Of a DNA stretch of 30,597 nt, positions 8,521 to 15,266 are shown in pieces. The notes under the pieces were generated by a model. It did not search any database and was not told the DNA's origin. It worked only from the letters and a program-made list of their open reading frames with translations. Numbering within the stretch: position 1 is the stretch's first letter; each line of letters begins with the position of its first letter. Source of the DNA: Coprobacillus sp. CAG:826 (GTDB lineage: Bacteria > Bacillota_I > Bacilli_A > RFN20 > CAG-826). The stretch is taken from assembly GCA_000437235.1 (NCBI GenBank), contig FR897046.1, positions 14,508 through 45,104 of the forward strand, read 5' to 3'. Both the position numbers and the translations under genes were made by a program.

Positions 8521-8960
8521 TATTCGTTGTCCTTCTTTCTTGCATCCAAATTCTCGGCAATTTCTTCATCGCGTGCATAGTTTTCTTCATAGTATTTTTC
8601 CCATGCATTACGATCCCAAATTTCGAAGTGATCAATGACACCAACGATGACAACTTCTGGGCCTATGCCCTCTTTTTTTAATAAACGGCTCGATAAAGTT
8701 AATCGACCTTGTTTATCTAAAGAAGTTTCTTCGATGGTGGAAGCATTAATACGAACGTGAGCACGAGTGTCGTTATGATTGAAAGATAAAGAGAGGTATT
8801 CATTAATTTTAGGGGCGAAGTCTTGTTCAGTGAATACAGCGATGCATCCATCAAAGCCTTTTACGATATAAAGAATATCGCTTAGCTTTTCACGGAATTT
8901 TGCTGGGACACACAAGCGACCCTTACTGTCTAATGAATGCTCATAACTTCCAAAAAACAT
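8520..8960 (-). CDS. mraZ: MraZ, dcw-cluster transcription regulator
   Basis: Two tandem SpoVT-AbrB (swapped-hairpin) DNA-binding domains with the repeated signature D.[KQ]GR: DSKGR at 11-15 and DKQGR at 82-86. It is known to bind repeats in its own promoter and to repress the dcw operon. The frame is open upstream to 9068, but the ATG at 8960 (MFFGSYEHSLDSKGR) matches the family N-terminus (MF.G...) and gives 146 residues, the normal size. The -10 box at 8998-9003 lies inside the longer frame, which excludes the upstream starts. The C-terminal tail is acidic and charged. Four candidate MraZ boxes lie in the promoter and leader. Confidence 0.95.
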   Translation of the reverse strand: MFFGSYEHSLDSKGRLCVPAKFREKLSDILYIVKGFDGCIAVFTEQDFAPKINEYLSLSFNHNDTRAHVRINASTIEETSLDKQGRLTLSSRLLKKEGIGPEVVIVGVIDHFEIWDRNAWEKYYEENYARDEEIAENLDARKKDNE

Positions 8961-9020
8961 ACTCCCACTTTCTCCCACTTTCTTCCACTTCAACCCTATT
9001 ATAACGAACTCCTCCCACTT
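8961..9020 (-). promoter_or_regulatory. MraZ box array (four repeats) over the mraZ promoter and leader
   Basis: Minus-strand decamers AAGTGGGAGT (8970-8961), AAGTGGGAGA (8980-8971), AAGTGGAAGA (8990-8981) and AAGTGGGAGG (9020-9011). Three are head-to-tail directly before the ATG. The fourth fills the -35/-10 spacer exactly 30 bases away, so all four share one helical face. They match the AAAGTG-type MraZ box known from mollicutes and the TGGG core of E. coli. The GGGAG parts also offer the only Shine-Dalgarno for mraZ. Confidence 0.85.
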
Positions 9021-9026
9021 TGTAAA
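8998..9026 (-). promoter_or_regulatory. mraZ operon promoter
   Basis: -35 TTTACA (9026-9021), 17-base spacer, -10 TATAAT (9003-8998), start expected near 8991. The spacer contains one MraZ box. Confidence 0.85.
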
Positions 9027-9121
9027 CAAAATTCGACAAATTTTGACAAAAGTAAAAAGACGAAACACGCTTGTTCCTTGTTCAAAATGAAGAAAATAAA
9101 TAAGAGATTATTTTGTTTCAT

Positions 9122-9148
9122 AAAAAAAAGGAAGCAAAATCGCTTCCT
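9122..9148 (-). terminator. Terminator of the abiE operon
   Basis: On the minus strand: stem AGGAAGC / GCTTCCT with a 6-base loop, then about eight T residues. It lies 34 bases past the stop of the AbiEii-type gene. Confidence 0.82.
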
Positions 9149-9181
9149 AATTAATCTATCTCTTGAATTATAAAATCTTTT

Positions 9182-10087
9182 TTAATCAAAAACTCCACTT
9201 TTGATAATTATCTCTAGCGCCTCAATTGATTCATCATATGAAACATAATTTGATAAAAGTTTTTCTGTACTATCTTTATAGTCCTTCTTATATATTTCCG
9301 TATCAATCATTTGGCGAAGTAATTTTGAAATTTTCACTCCATCTTTTGCAGAATGACACATCTTACCTGATTTTCTATCTTGTCGTACCTCTTTTATAAG
9401 TTTTTTTAAATCAACATCTAATTTTACTTGTGTTAAAAGTCGAGAAATATCATATATATGTCTTGACTGACGTTCTGTTCTTCCATCAATCATATAATCA
9501 CATAACGCAAAAACTTTGTCTATTAAAGTTCTATCCAATTTTTGAACGCGAATATCAAATGGCTCTAATTCAAATAGTTCTATGGCTTTTTTATTACCTA
9601 CTGCATTGAGGTAATCATATATCATTGAAGATGCTTTTTTTATTTCATCAGGAAAGGATTTTACTATAAAAACTGTTTCAATGAGTAAGTGTGGATTTAC
9701 GCCTTCTTCTGTATTTACTGCTAAATAATCTACTTCATATTGATTAAAATCTTTCCGACTTTGTATGTTATTTTCATTCAGTAAATTAAGCCCAAAATTC
9801 TTACATATTTCTATAATTTTTTTCTTTAATTCTTTTCGCCTACTTGGTGTTTGATAATTTGAATCTAAAGTAATATCAATGTCCTCAGAAAAACGATTGA
9901 TTATTTTATAACATTTAGAGAGCGAAGTTCCTCCTTTAAATATTAAATTAGGAACTTCCTTAACAAGTTCAGAAAGAAAAAGCGTAACATAATAATCTTT
10001 TTCAATAATTGCCGGTGAAACTTTGAAATAAACACTAGCGGATCGAATCGCTATATCAAAATTTTCTTTATCTTTGTGTAGATTCAT
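9182..10087 (-). CDS. AbiEii/AbiGii-family nucleotidyltransferase toxin
   Basis: Nucleotidyltransferase-fold protein of the AbiEii family, the toxin of type IV toxin-antitoxin/abortive-infection pairs. About 301 residues from the ATG at 10087. That ATG has TGGGG six bases upstream; the GTG four codons earlier is less likely. Visible motifs: FKGGTSLSK (50-58) and RFSEDIDI (65-72), giving the nucleotide/metal-binding G-G-T...D-x-D core; then KLDRTLIDKVF and SRHIYDISRLL, corresponding to the third and fourth AbiEii motifs. It overlaps the upstream antitoxin-like gene by 20 bases. The sequence looks more AT-rich, with more ATA/AAA codons, than the flanking wall and pheST genes, consistent with acquisition. 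Catalytic residues look intact, so the toxin is probably active. Confidence 0.88.
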   Translation of the reverse strand: MNLHKDKENFDIAIRSASVYFKVSPAIIEKDYYVTLFLSELVKEVPNLIFKGGTSLSKCYKIINRFSEDIDITLDSNYQTPSRRKELKKKIIEICKNFGLNLLNENNIQSRKDFNQYEVDYLAVNTEEGVNPHLLIETVFIVKSFPDEIKKASSMIYDYLNAVGNKKAIELFELEPFDIRVQKLDRTLIDKVFALCDYMIDGRTERQSRHIYDISRLLTQVKLDVDLKKLIKEVRQDRKSGKMCHSAKDGVKISKLLRQMIDTEIYKKDYKDSTEKLLSNYVSYDESIEALEIIIKSGVFD

Positions 10088-10700
10088 ATAATACCCCACT
10101 ATACATTAAATTTTTTAACGTCTTTGAGGGAAAAGCCTTAGCTAATTCTAGTAAATCCTCTTTACGTATTTTATTATTTTTCATGTATGTAATCAAATAA
10201 TCTCTAACTCTTTCACTTACTTGTTCATAGGATTTTAATTCAGAAAAAAATTGTAATATTGTATACGCTTTTGCATTTTCCTTATTAATTAAACAACGTG
10301 ATTTTCTTAAAACAATCTTTCTTCCATCAATTATTATTTCACGACATCTCATTGATTCATTATTCGTAACGACTTCAATCGTATTTGCCATCTGAGTAGT
10401 TAAAGCAAACATATTTTGTAAATTGATTCCACTATAAATACCATACACTTCATCATTATATTCAATATATTTTTTGTTAACTACATCATCCACTGTAATT
10501 GTAGAAATTCCTATAATGGTTTTTTTTGGTAAATAGTATACACCTCCATTAAAGCAGATGAGATTTCCCTTTTCCTCTTCTTGTTTAATTAATTTAAATA
10601 TATAGGGTTTTGAGTAGTTATCAATGAATAATTCTATAATTTCATTTGTAAATATCGGTTCATTTACATTAAATTTTGTTTTTAATTGTTCAATCAACAT
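10068..10700 (-). CDS. AbiEi-type antitoxin/transcription regulator (DUF6088-like)
   Basis: 210 residues from the ATG at 10700, which sits about 7 bases after AGGAGGTGA; the GTG at 10709 lies inside that ribosome-binding site. The N-terminal ~60 residues look like a winged helix (FTNEIIELF..., YIFKLIKQEEEKGNL, then the wing FNGGVYYLP), as in AbiEi antitoxins. The middle (about 65-130) resembles the AbiEi C-terminal domain: GIYSGINLQNMFALTTQ, then a strand rich in basic residues. Role by family: neutralise the AbiEii toxin and repress the operon. It is translationally coupled to the toxin gene and preceded by a consensus promoter with an inverted repeat that could be its operator. The domain-family name is a judgement from pattern. 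Confidence 0.78.
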   Translation of the reverse strand: MLIEQLKTKFNVNEPIFTNEIIELFIDNYSKPYIFKLIKQEEEKGNLICFNGGVYYLPKKTIIGISTITVDDVVNKKYIEYNDEVYGIYSGINLQNMFALTTQMANTIEVVTNNESMRCREIIIDGRKIVLRKSRCLINKENAKAYTILQFFSELKSYEQVSERVRDYLITYMKNNKIRKEDLLELAKAFPSKTLKNLMYSGVLYESTQR

Positions 10701-10716
10701 ACCTTTCACCTCCTAT

Positions 10717-10748
10717 ATAGTATTCCCTTCATTCTTATTGTATACTAT
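10717..10748. promoter_or_regulatory. Candidate operator of the abiE operon
   Basis: Inverted repeat ATAGTAT (10717-10723) / ATACTAT (10742-10748), arms 25 bases apart. It covers the -10 box and the start of the mRNA. AbiEi proteins are known to bind inverted repeats in their own promoter, so this is a reasonable target, but the arms are short and AT-rich. Confidence 0.45.
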
Positions 10749-10767
10749 TTTCAACATTTTTTGTCAA
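10739..10767 (-). promoter_or_regulatory. abiE operon promoter
   Basis: -35 TTGACA (10767-10762), 17-base spacer, -10 TATACA (10744-10739). It has a perfect -35 box, one of the best promoters in the window. Confidence 0.8.
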
Positions 10768-10840
10768 CAATAATTTTTACTTGATTAATCATTTTTTATA
10801 GAGAACTCTTATTATTTAAAATTTTTCACCTATGAATAGT

Positions 10841-10865
10841 AAAAGAAAAGAGGCCGTAGCCTCTT
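10841..10865 (-). terminator. Terminator of the pheS-pheT-yceD operon
   Basis: On the minus strand: stem AAGAGGC / GCCTCTT with loop TACG, beginning at the yceD stop codon and followed by TTCTTTT. Confidence 0.75.
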
Positions 10866-11371
10866 TATTCTTCATCATCATTCCAGTTATCTAAAGCACT
10901 AAAGCGAGGATCAACGCTTTCTTCTTTTTTCTTATAATACTCTTCTTCCGTTATCACTTCATAACCTTTTCCGCCTTTAGGTAACGTAGCGCCTTTTTTG
11001 ACGACTTTCATCGGAATTTCCGTGATAATTAAACCGAGAATATAAGGATGTAAATCAATGACATCGCCTTTAACAAAGACAATATTTTCATCATTTTCAT
11101 ATAAATCCGAAGAGGAGAAATCTAATTCTTCTATGAAATCTAAAGGATAATCCACTTTTTCTAACGTATAGGCACATTCTAAATAGAGTTTGGTTTGAAT
11201 GTGAAATTCAATATGTGCAATTTCGCCTTCTAAAGTGAGTTCAGCGTGAACATGCACTTTTTCCATATCTAATAAAGAATAAATCCCTTGAATTTCTTCT
11301 GAAGTATAAATTTCTACGTCTTCTAATTCCATGTGGTTTTTATGACGTAAAATGGAAAATTGAAATTTCAT
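10865..11371 (-). CDS. YceD/DUF177 family protein (23S rRNA accumulation)
   Basis: 168 residues with the general layout of the DUF177/YceD family (B. subtilis YlbN), required for normal 23S rRNA accumulation in bacteria and plastids. Seen here: a beta-rich first half, the segment LYLECAYTLEKVDYPLDFIEEL, an acidic stretch with ...DENIVFVKGDVIDLHPYILGLIITEIPMK..., and the usual C-terminal DPRFSALDNW followed by acidic residues. The family's second Cys near the centre is not evident. Start ATG at 11371, with AGAGGATAA overlapping the pheT stop. The usual downstream partner rpmF (ribosomal protein L32) is absent; a terminator and then the abiE cassette follow instead. It is co-transcribed with pheST under T-box control by inference. 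Confidence 0.8.
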   Translation of the reverse strand: MKFQFSILRHKNHMELEDVEIYTSEEIQGIYSLLDMEKVHVHAELTLEGEIAHIEFHIQTKLYLECAYTLEKVDYPLDFIEELDFSSSDLYENDENIVFVKGDVIDLHPYILGLIITEIPMKVVKKGATLPKGGKGYEVITEEEYYKKKEESVDPRFSALDNWNDDEE

Positions 11372-11375
11372 GCTG

Positions 11376-13778
11376 TTATCCTCTTAAAACGATACCGTGT
11401 TGTTTAAGTAAAGCTTCTTTAATGGCCATTTCCGCTGCTACGATTTCTTTTTCTTCTAAAGTGCGTTCATCATTTTGATAAATGACTTTTACCGCCACGG
11501 ATTTATAACCAAAGTCAATGTGTTCACCTTGATAAACATCAAAGACAACGACATCTTTAACTAAAGCTTTTCCCGCTTGTTTCATGGTTTTAATCATGTC
11601 ACTGACAGGAATATCTTTTTTAACAATTAACGCTAAGTCACGTTCCACAAATGGGAATTTAGAAGGAGCGACCATCTTCTTTTGACTGGTCTTCACTTCT
11701 AATAAAGCATCTAAGAGAAGCTCAAGCATTAAGCAAGGTGCTTTATCTAAATCATAAGCTTTCTTTAAGGTTGGGTGAAGTTCACCAAATGCACCGACAA
11801 AGTCTTTTCCAATATATAAAGCTGCACTTCTTCCAGGATGGAAGCCGTTTTCTTTGGCTTCTTTATAACGTTCGATACGATATCTTGTTTTTTCAATGCC
11901 TAATAATTCTAGAATTCCTTCAACAATACCTTTCATATGATAGAAATCATATGGCATGGTTTGTAATTCACCTTGATAGGCATCACTTCCATATAAGCCA
12001 ATGGCTAAATGGGTATGGGTAGAAGCTTTGGTATAAACTTCACTCACTTCAAAGAACGCTAAACGTTTAGCTTTTCTTGCTACGTTATATTGCATTGTGG
12101 TTAATAGTGATGGTAAAAGAGACTTACGCACTTCAGCATGATCATCGGTCATCGGGTGAAGTAAAGTATAAGCGTCTTCTTCTTTAAAGATATGGAACAT
12201 TTCATTTTCTTTTTTAGACACTAAGGTGTAAGTTAAAATTTCATCTAAACCACGGTCTAATAAGAAGTAACGAATTTTTCTCTTCTTCATCTGGTTTTCT
12301 TTTAAACCACCTAAAGCGGTTTGTAAGGTTGGAAGTTCACTTTTTACGTGTTCAAAGCCTAAAATACGAATGACTTCTTCAGATAAGTCCGCGTTTCCCG
12401 TAATATCGATACGATGAGAAGGAACAATGGCTTTTAATCCATTCTCTTCCTTTTCAATTTCTACTCCCACGCGAGATAAAACGTCGATGATTTCTTCTTC
12501 TTTAAAATCGGTTCCTAAACGATGGTTAATTAAATAAGCACTGGTATGAATGGTAGTAGGTTCATGATTTACCGTATCATACGTAGCAGTTTCTTCTTCA
12601 CTCGTGCATCCACATAAAGAAATAACCATATTGGCGGCATACGCTAAAACATCATCCGCTTGATGTGGGTTAATGCCTTTAATGAAACGAGCGCTCGATT
12701 CACTACCTAAATTTAAACGAATGGAAGTACGACGCACTTGTGCACTCGAGAAATTAGCGGCTTCAATGGCTACATTTTTCGTGTTTTCGGTAACGGCACA
12801 ACTTAAAGCACCCATAACACCGGCTAAACACATCGGTTTACCATTTGAGGTAACCACTAAATCGCCTTTTAAGACATCATACGTTTTTTCATCTAAGGCC
12901 ACAAAAGGTCCTTCATAGTCATCGCGAACGATGAGTTCTTGTTTTTCTAATAAATCAAGGTCATACATATGTAAAGGTTGACCAGTCATTAGCATAATGT
13001 AGTTTCCTATATCCACGAGATTATTAATGGAGCGAACACCTTCCGCCATTAAGGCTTCTTTTAAATAACGTGGGGATTCTTTCACTTGAATACCACGAAT
13101 GACTTTAATCGAGAATTGAGGGCATTTATCGGTAGTAGAGCCTACTTTAAATGCGGTGGGTTGAAGATTTGTATGATATTCGGGTTTTGGTAAAGTTAAA
13201 GTACGGTCAAATAAACACGCGACTTCTTTAGCAACATTCATCATGGCGTTACAGTCACTACGATTGGCTAAGAGTTTTAAATCAAAGACGACATCATCTA
13301 AACCTAAATAACCTAAAACGTTTTCTTCACCTACAGGAGCATCTTCCGGTAATTCTTCAATACCTGCTAATTGGTAATCGCTAAGATATTTTTTATCAAC
13401 CCCGAGTTCACTTAAAGAACAGCACATACCGCGACTTTCTACGCCACGGATATTGCCGACTTGAATGGTAACTTCGGGTAATTTAGCGCCTACTCTTGCG
13501 ACGATAACTTTTAAGCCTTTTCTCGCGTTTGGTGCACCACAAACGATTTGTTCCACACCATATTTCATTCCTAAATCCACTTTTAAAACGTGTAAGTGAT
13601 CGGAATCAGGATGATTTTTACAGTCAATAATTTGACCAATCACTAAGTTGGTACCTCTAGCAAGATAGCTATATTCCTCTACTTCAATACCAGCAAAGGT
13701 TAATTTATTTGCAATTTCTTCTGGGGTAATATTCTCTAAATCAACATACTCTTTTAACCATTTTAAACTGACTTTCAT
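11376..13778 (-). CDS. pheT: Phenylalanyl-tRNA synthetase beta subunit
   Basis: 800 residues, the usual bacterial length. The subunit recognises tRNA-Phe and edits mischarged Tyr in an alpha2beta2 enzyme. Domains in order: N-terminal MKVSLKWLKEYVDL; an EMAP-II-like tRNA-binding domain (about 40-150, with VGQI.C..HP.SDHLHV-type spacing); the B3/B4 editing domain (about 210-390, with SINNLVDIGNYIMLMTGQPLHMYD); B5 (about 400-470); a catalytic-like core; and a C-terminal ferredoxin-fold anticodon-binding domain from about 705 (PSKFPFVERDLALIV). The ATG at 13778 is preceded by GGAGGTAAAGCACG, whose GGAGG directly follows the pheS stop, so the two subunits are coupled. No truncation is seen. Confidence 0.96.
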   Translation of the reverse strand: MKVSLKWLKEYVDLENITPEEIANKLTFAGIEVEEYSYLARGTNLVIGQIIDCKNHPDSDHLHVLKVDLGMKYGVEQIVCGAPNARKGLKVIVARVGAKLPEVTIQVGNIRGVESRGMCCSLSELGVDKKYLSDYQLAGIEELPEDAPVGEENVLGYLGLDDVVFDLKLLANRSDCNAMMNVAKEVACLFDRTLTLPKPEYHTNLQPTAFKVGSTTDKCPQFSIKVIRGIQVKESPRYLKEALMAEGVRSINNLVDIGNYIMLMTGQPLHMYDLDLLEKQELIVRDDYEGPFVALDEKTYDVLKGDLVVTSNGKPMCLAGVMGALSCAVTENTKNVAIEAANFSSAQVRRTSIRLNLGSESSARFIKGINPHQADDVLAYAANMVISLCGCTSEEETATYDTVNHEPTTIHTSAYLINHRLGTDFKEEEIIDVLSRVGVEIEKEENGLKAIVPSHRIDITGNADLSEEVIRILGFEHVKSELPTLQTALGGLKENQMKKRKIRYFLLDRGLDEILTYTLVSKKENEMFHIFKEEDAYTLLHPMTDDHAEVRKSLLPSLLTTMQYNVARKAKRLAFFEVSEVYTKASTHTHLAIGLYGSDAYQGELQTMPYDFYHMKGIVEGILELLGIEKTRYRIERYKEAKENGFHPGRSAALYIGKDFVGAFGELHPTLKKAYDLDKAPCLMLELLLDALLEVKTSQKKMVAPSKFPFVERDLALIVKKDIPVSDMIKTMKQAGKALVKDVVVFDVYQGEHIDFGYKSVAVKVIYQNDERTLEEKEIVAAEMAIKEALLKQHGIVLRG

Positions 13779-13792
13779 CGTGCTTTACCTCC

Positions 13793-14824
13793 TTAGTCCT
13801 TCTTGAATTGATGTAAGAAACGCACATCATCTTGATAGAAACGGCGAATATCATCAATGCCATAACGTAACATGGCTACTCTTTCAATACCAATACCAAA
13901 GGCAAAGCCTTGATAGACATCAGGATCATAACCGGACATTTTTAAGACGTTAGGATGAACCATGCCACCACCTAAAATTTCAATCCAGCCAGAACCTTTG
14001 CAAACGGAGCAGCCTTTTCCGCCACATTCATAGCAAGAAATGTCGACTTCTACCGAAGGTTCGGTAAATGGGAAGTAAGAGGAACGTAAACGAATTTCTC
14101 TTTTTTCGCCATACATTTTCTTTAAGAATAATTCAAGGGTCGCTTTTAAATGGCCTAAGTTAATATCTTTATCTACCACTAAGCCTTCGATTTGGGCAAA
14201 TTGGTGAGAGTGGGTAGCGTCATCATCATCACGACGATAGGTTTTTCCTGGACAAATAATACGAATCGGTTGTCCTTTCTTTTGTTCCATGACTCTCGCT
14301 TGTACTGGCGAAGTATGGGTTCTCATTAATGTATTTTCATCAATGTAGAAAGAATCTTGCATATCGCGAGCGGGGTGATCATGAGGAATGTTCATTAATT
14401 CAAAGTTATAATGATCGCTTTCCACTTCGGGTCCTTCAACGATTTCATAGCCCATAGAAGCAAAGATATCAATAATTTCATCTTGGATTTTATAGAAAGG
14501 ATTTTTGGCTCCTTTTTTCATTTCTTTTCCAGGTAAAGAAATATCGATGGTTTCTTCTTCTAATTGCTTTTCAATTTTTCTTTCTTCTAACGCTTTTCTT
14601 TTCGCTTCTAAGCGTTCTGCAATTTCATTTTTTGCATCATTAATGTGTTTTCCAAAAGCCGCTCTTGCTTCTCCTGATAATTCCTTCATGCGACTCATTA
14701 ACGCCATTAAAGGAGATTTTTTAGATAAGTAAGCATTACGTATTGTGCCTAAGGTTTCTAAATCATCGCAGGCTTCAATTTCTTCAACCGCTTTTTCATG
14801 TAGTTCTTTAATTTGATCTTCCAT
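13793..14824 (-). CDS. pheS: Phenylalanyl-tRNA synthetase alpha subunit
   Basis: 343 residues starting at the ATG at 14824 with AGGAGG about 10 bases upstream; the open frame beyond it runs into the T-box terminator and is not coding. An N-terminal coiled-coil arm (about 1-95) binds tRNA. The class II catalytic core starts about 105. Motif 2 is YRRDDDDATHSHQFAQIEG (196-214) and motif 3 is GFAFGIGIERVAMLRYG (306-322). A four-Cys element (CYECGGKGCSVC, 264-275) before EILGGGMVHPNVL is the zinc-ribbon-like insert common in Gram-positive PheS. Amino-acid activation and transfer to tRNA-Phe take place in this subunit. The operon is controlled by the T-box upstream. Confidence 0.97.
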   Translation of the reverse strand: MEDQIKELHEKAVEEIEACDDLETLGTIRNAYLSKKSPLMALMSRMKELSGEARAAFGKHINDAKNEIAERLEAKRKALEERKIEKQLEEETIDISLPGKEMKKGAKNPFYKIQDEIIDIFASMGYEIVEGPEVESDHYNFELMNIPHDHPARDMQDSFYIDENTLMRTHTSPVQARVMEQKKGQPIRIICPGKTYRRDDDDATHSHQFAQIEGLVVDKDINLGHLKATLELFLKKMYGEKREIRLRSSYFPFTEPSVEVDISCYECGGKGCSVCKGSGWIEILGGGMVHPNVLKMSGYDPDVYQGFAFGIGIERVAMLRYGIDDIRRFYQDDVRFLHQFKKD

Positions 14825-14845
14825 TATCAAGTTTCCTCCTATCAA

Positions 14846-15063
14846 AATAAAAAAAGTCGATCCAACCAAGGAACGACTTATGCCGTGGTGCCATCCTTAT
14901 TCATCATCATGGTTATGAAGATGCACTTAATTGGTGATAACGCAACCAGCGGACATTTCGTCTATACTCCAAGGTGAATTCGCAAGCATTTCTATAGAAC
15001 AGTTTCACTCTCTTGTTCCTCCCTAAATAGAAAGAGACTTGTTACTACTTCTTTTCATCGTAC
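14846..15063 (-). promoter_or_regulatory. T-box leader of pheS (tRNA-Phe sensing, specifier UUC)
   Basis: On the minus strand the T-box sequence AAGGATGGCACCACG (14898-14884) matches the conserved AAnnnTGGnACCnCG element that pairs with the uncharged tRNA acceptor end. Upstream, GAATTCACCTTGGAG (14981-14967) has the usual form of the specifier loop: UUC (14978-14976, Phe codon) followed by an A. Stem I with AAGTAGTAA and AGGGAGG segments lies further 5'. Downstream, a terminator stem AAGTCG / CGACTT with a T-run (14879-14846) can be replaced by an antiterminator that pairs with the T-box. Low charging of tRNA-Phe should thus turn on pheS-pheT-yceD. The 5' boundary is estimated from the promoter. 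Confidence 0.92.
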
Positions 15064-15069
15064 GAGCAA

Positions 15070-15098
15070 ATTATAGCATAGCTATAAAGGTTTATCCA
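15070..15098 (-). promoter_or_regulatory. pheS operon promoter
   Basis: -35 TGGATA (15098-15093, 4 of 6), 17-base spacer, -10 TATAAT (15075-15070). Placed just upstream of the T-box leader. The rest of the 15099-15193 gap holds no gene that I can support. Confidence 0.65.
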
Positions 15099-15168
15099 TT
15101 CTTTTTTATAAAAGATAGAAAAGGAGTTGTCCGTTCGCATGGATTTTTTATTGAAAATAAATATTCAC

Positions 15169-15223
15169 TTATTGATATAAACTTAGTCAATTATTGATAT
15201 TTTTCATCAAAATCATGTAATAT
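15169..15223 (+). promoter_or_regulatory. Promoter of the LRR lipoprotein gene, with a direct repeat
   Basis: -35 TTGATA (15194-15199), 18-base spacer, -10 TAATAT (15218-15223). The -35 lies in the second copy of a 10-base direct repeat TTATTGATAT (15169-15178 and 15191-15200, 22 bases apart), possibly a regulator site. Confidence 0.5.
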
Positions 15224-15266
15224 TAAACTAATGAATATTTCATTTATGAAACAAAGCGGAGGATTT

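Noticed and set aside
9061..9121. Gene or RNA between mraZ and the abiE terminator
   Set aside because: No open frame with a start and ribosome-binding site and no clear fold; it appears to be plain AT-rich spacer upstream of the mraZ promoter.
15139..15180. 13-codon ORF (MDFLLKINIHLLI) with AAGGAG upstream, between pheS and the LRR gene
   Set aside because: Spacing from AAGGAG is 12 bases, it is very short, it lies upstream of the mapped promoter-like site, and nothing supports translation.
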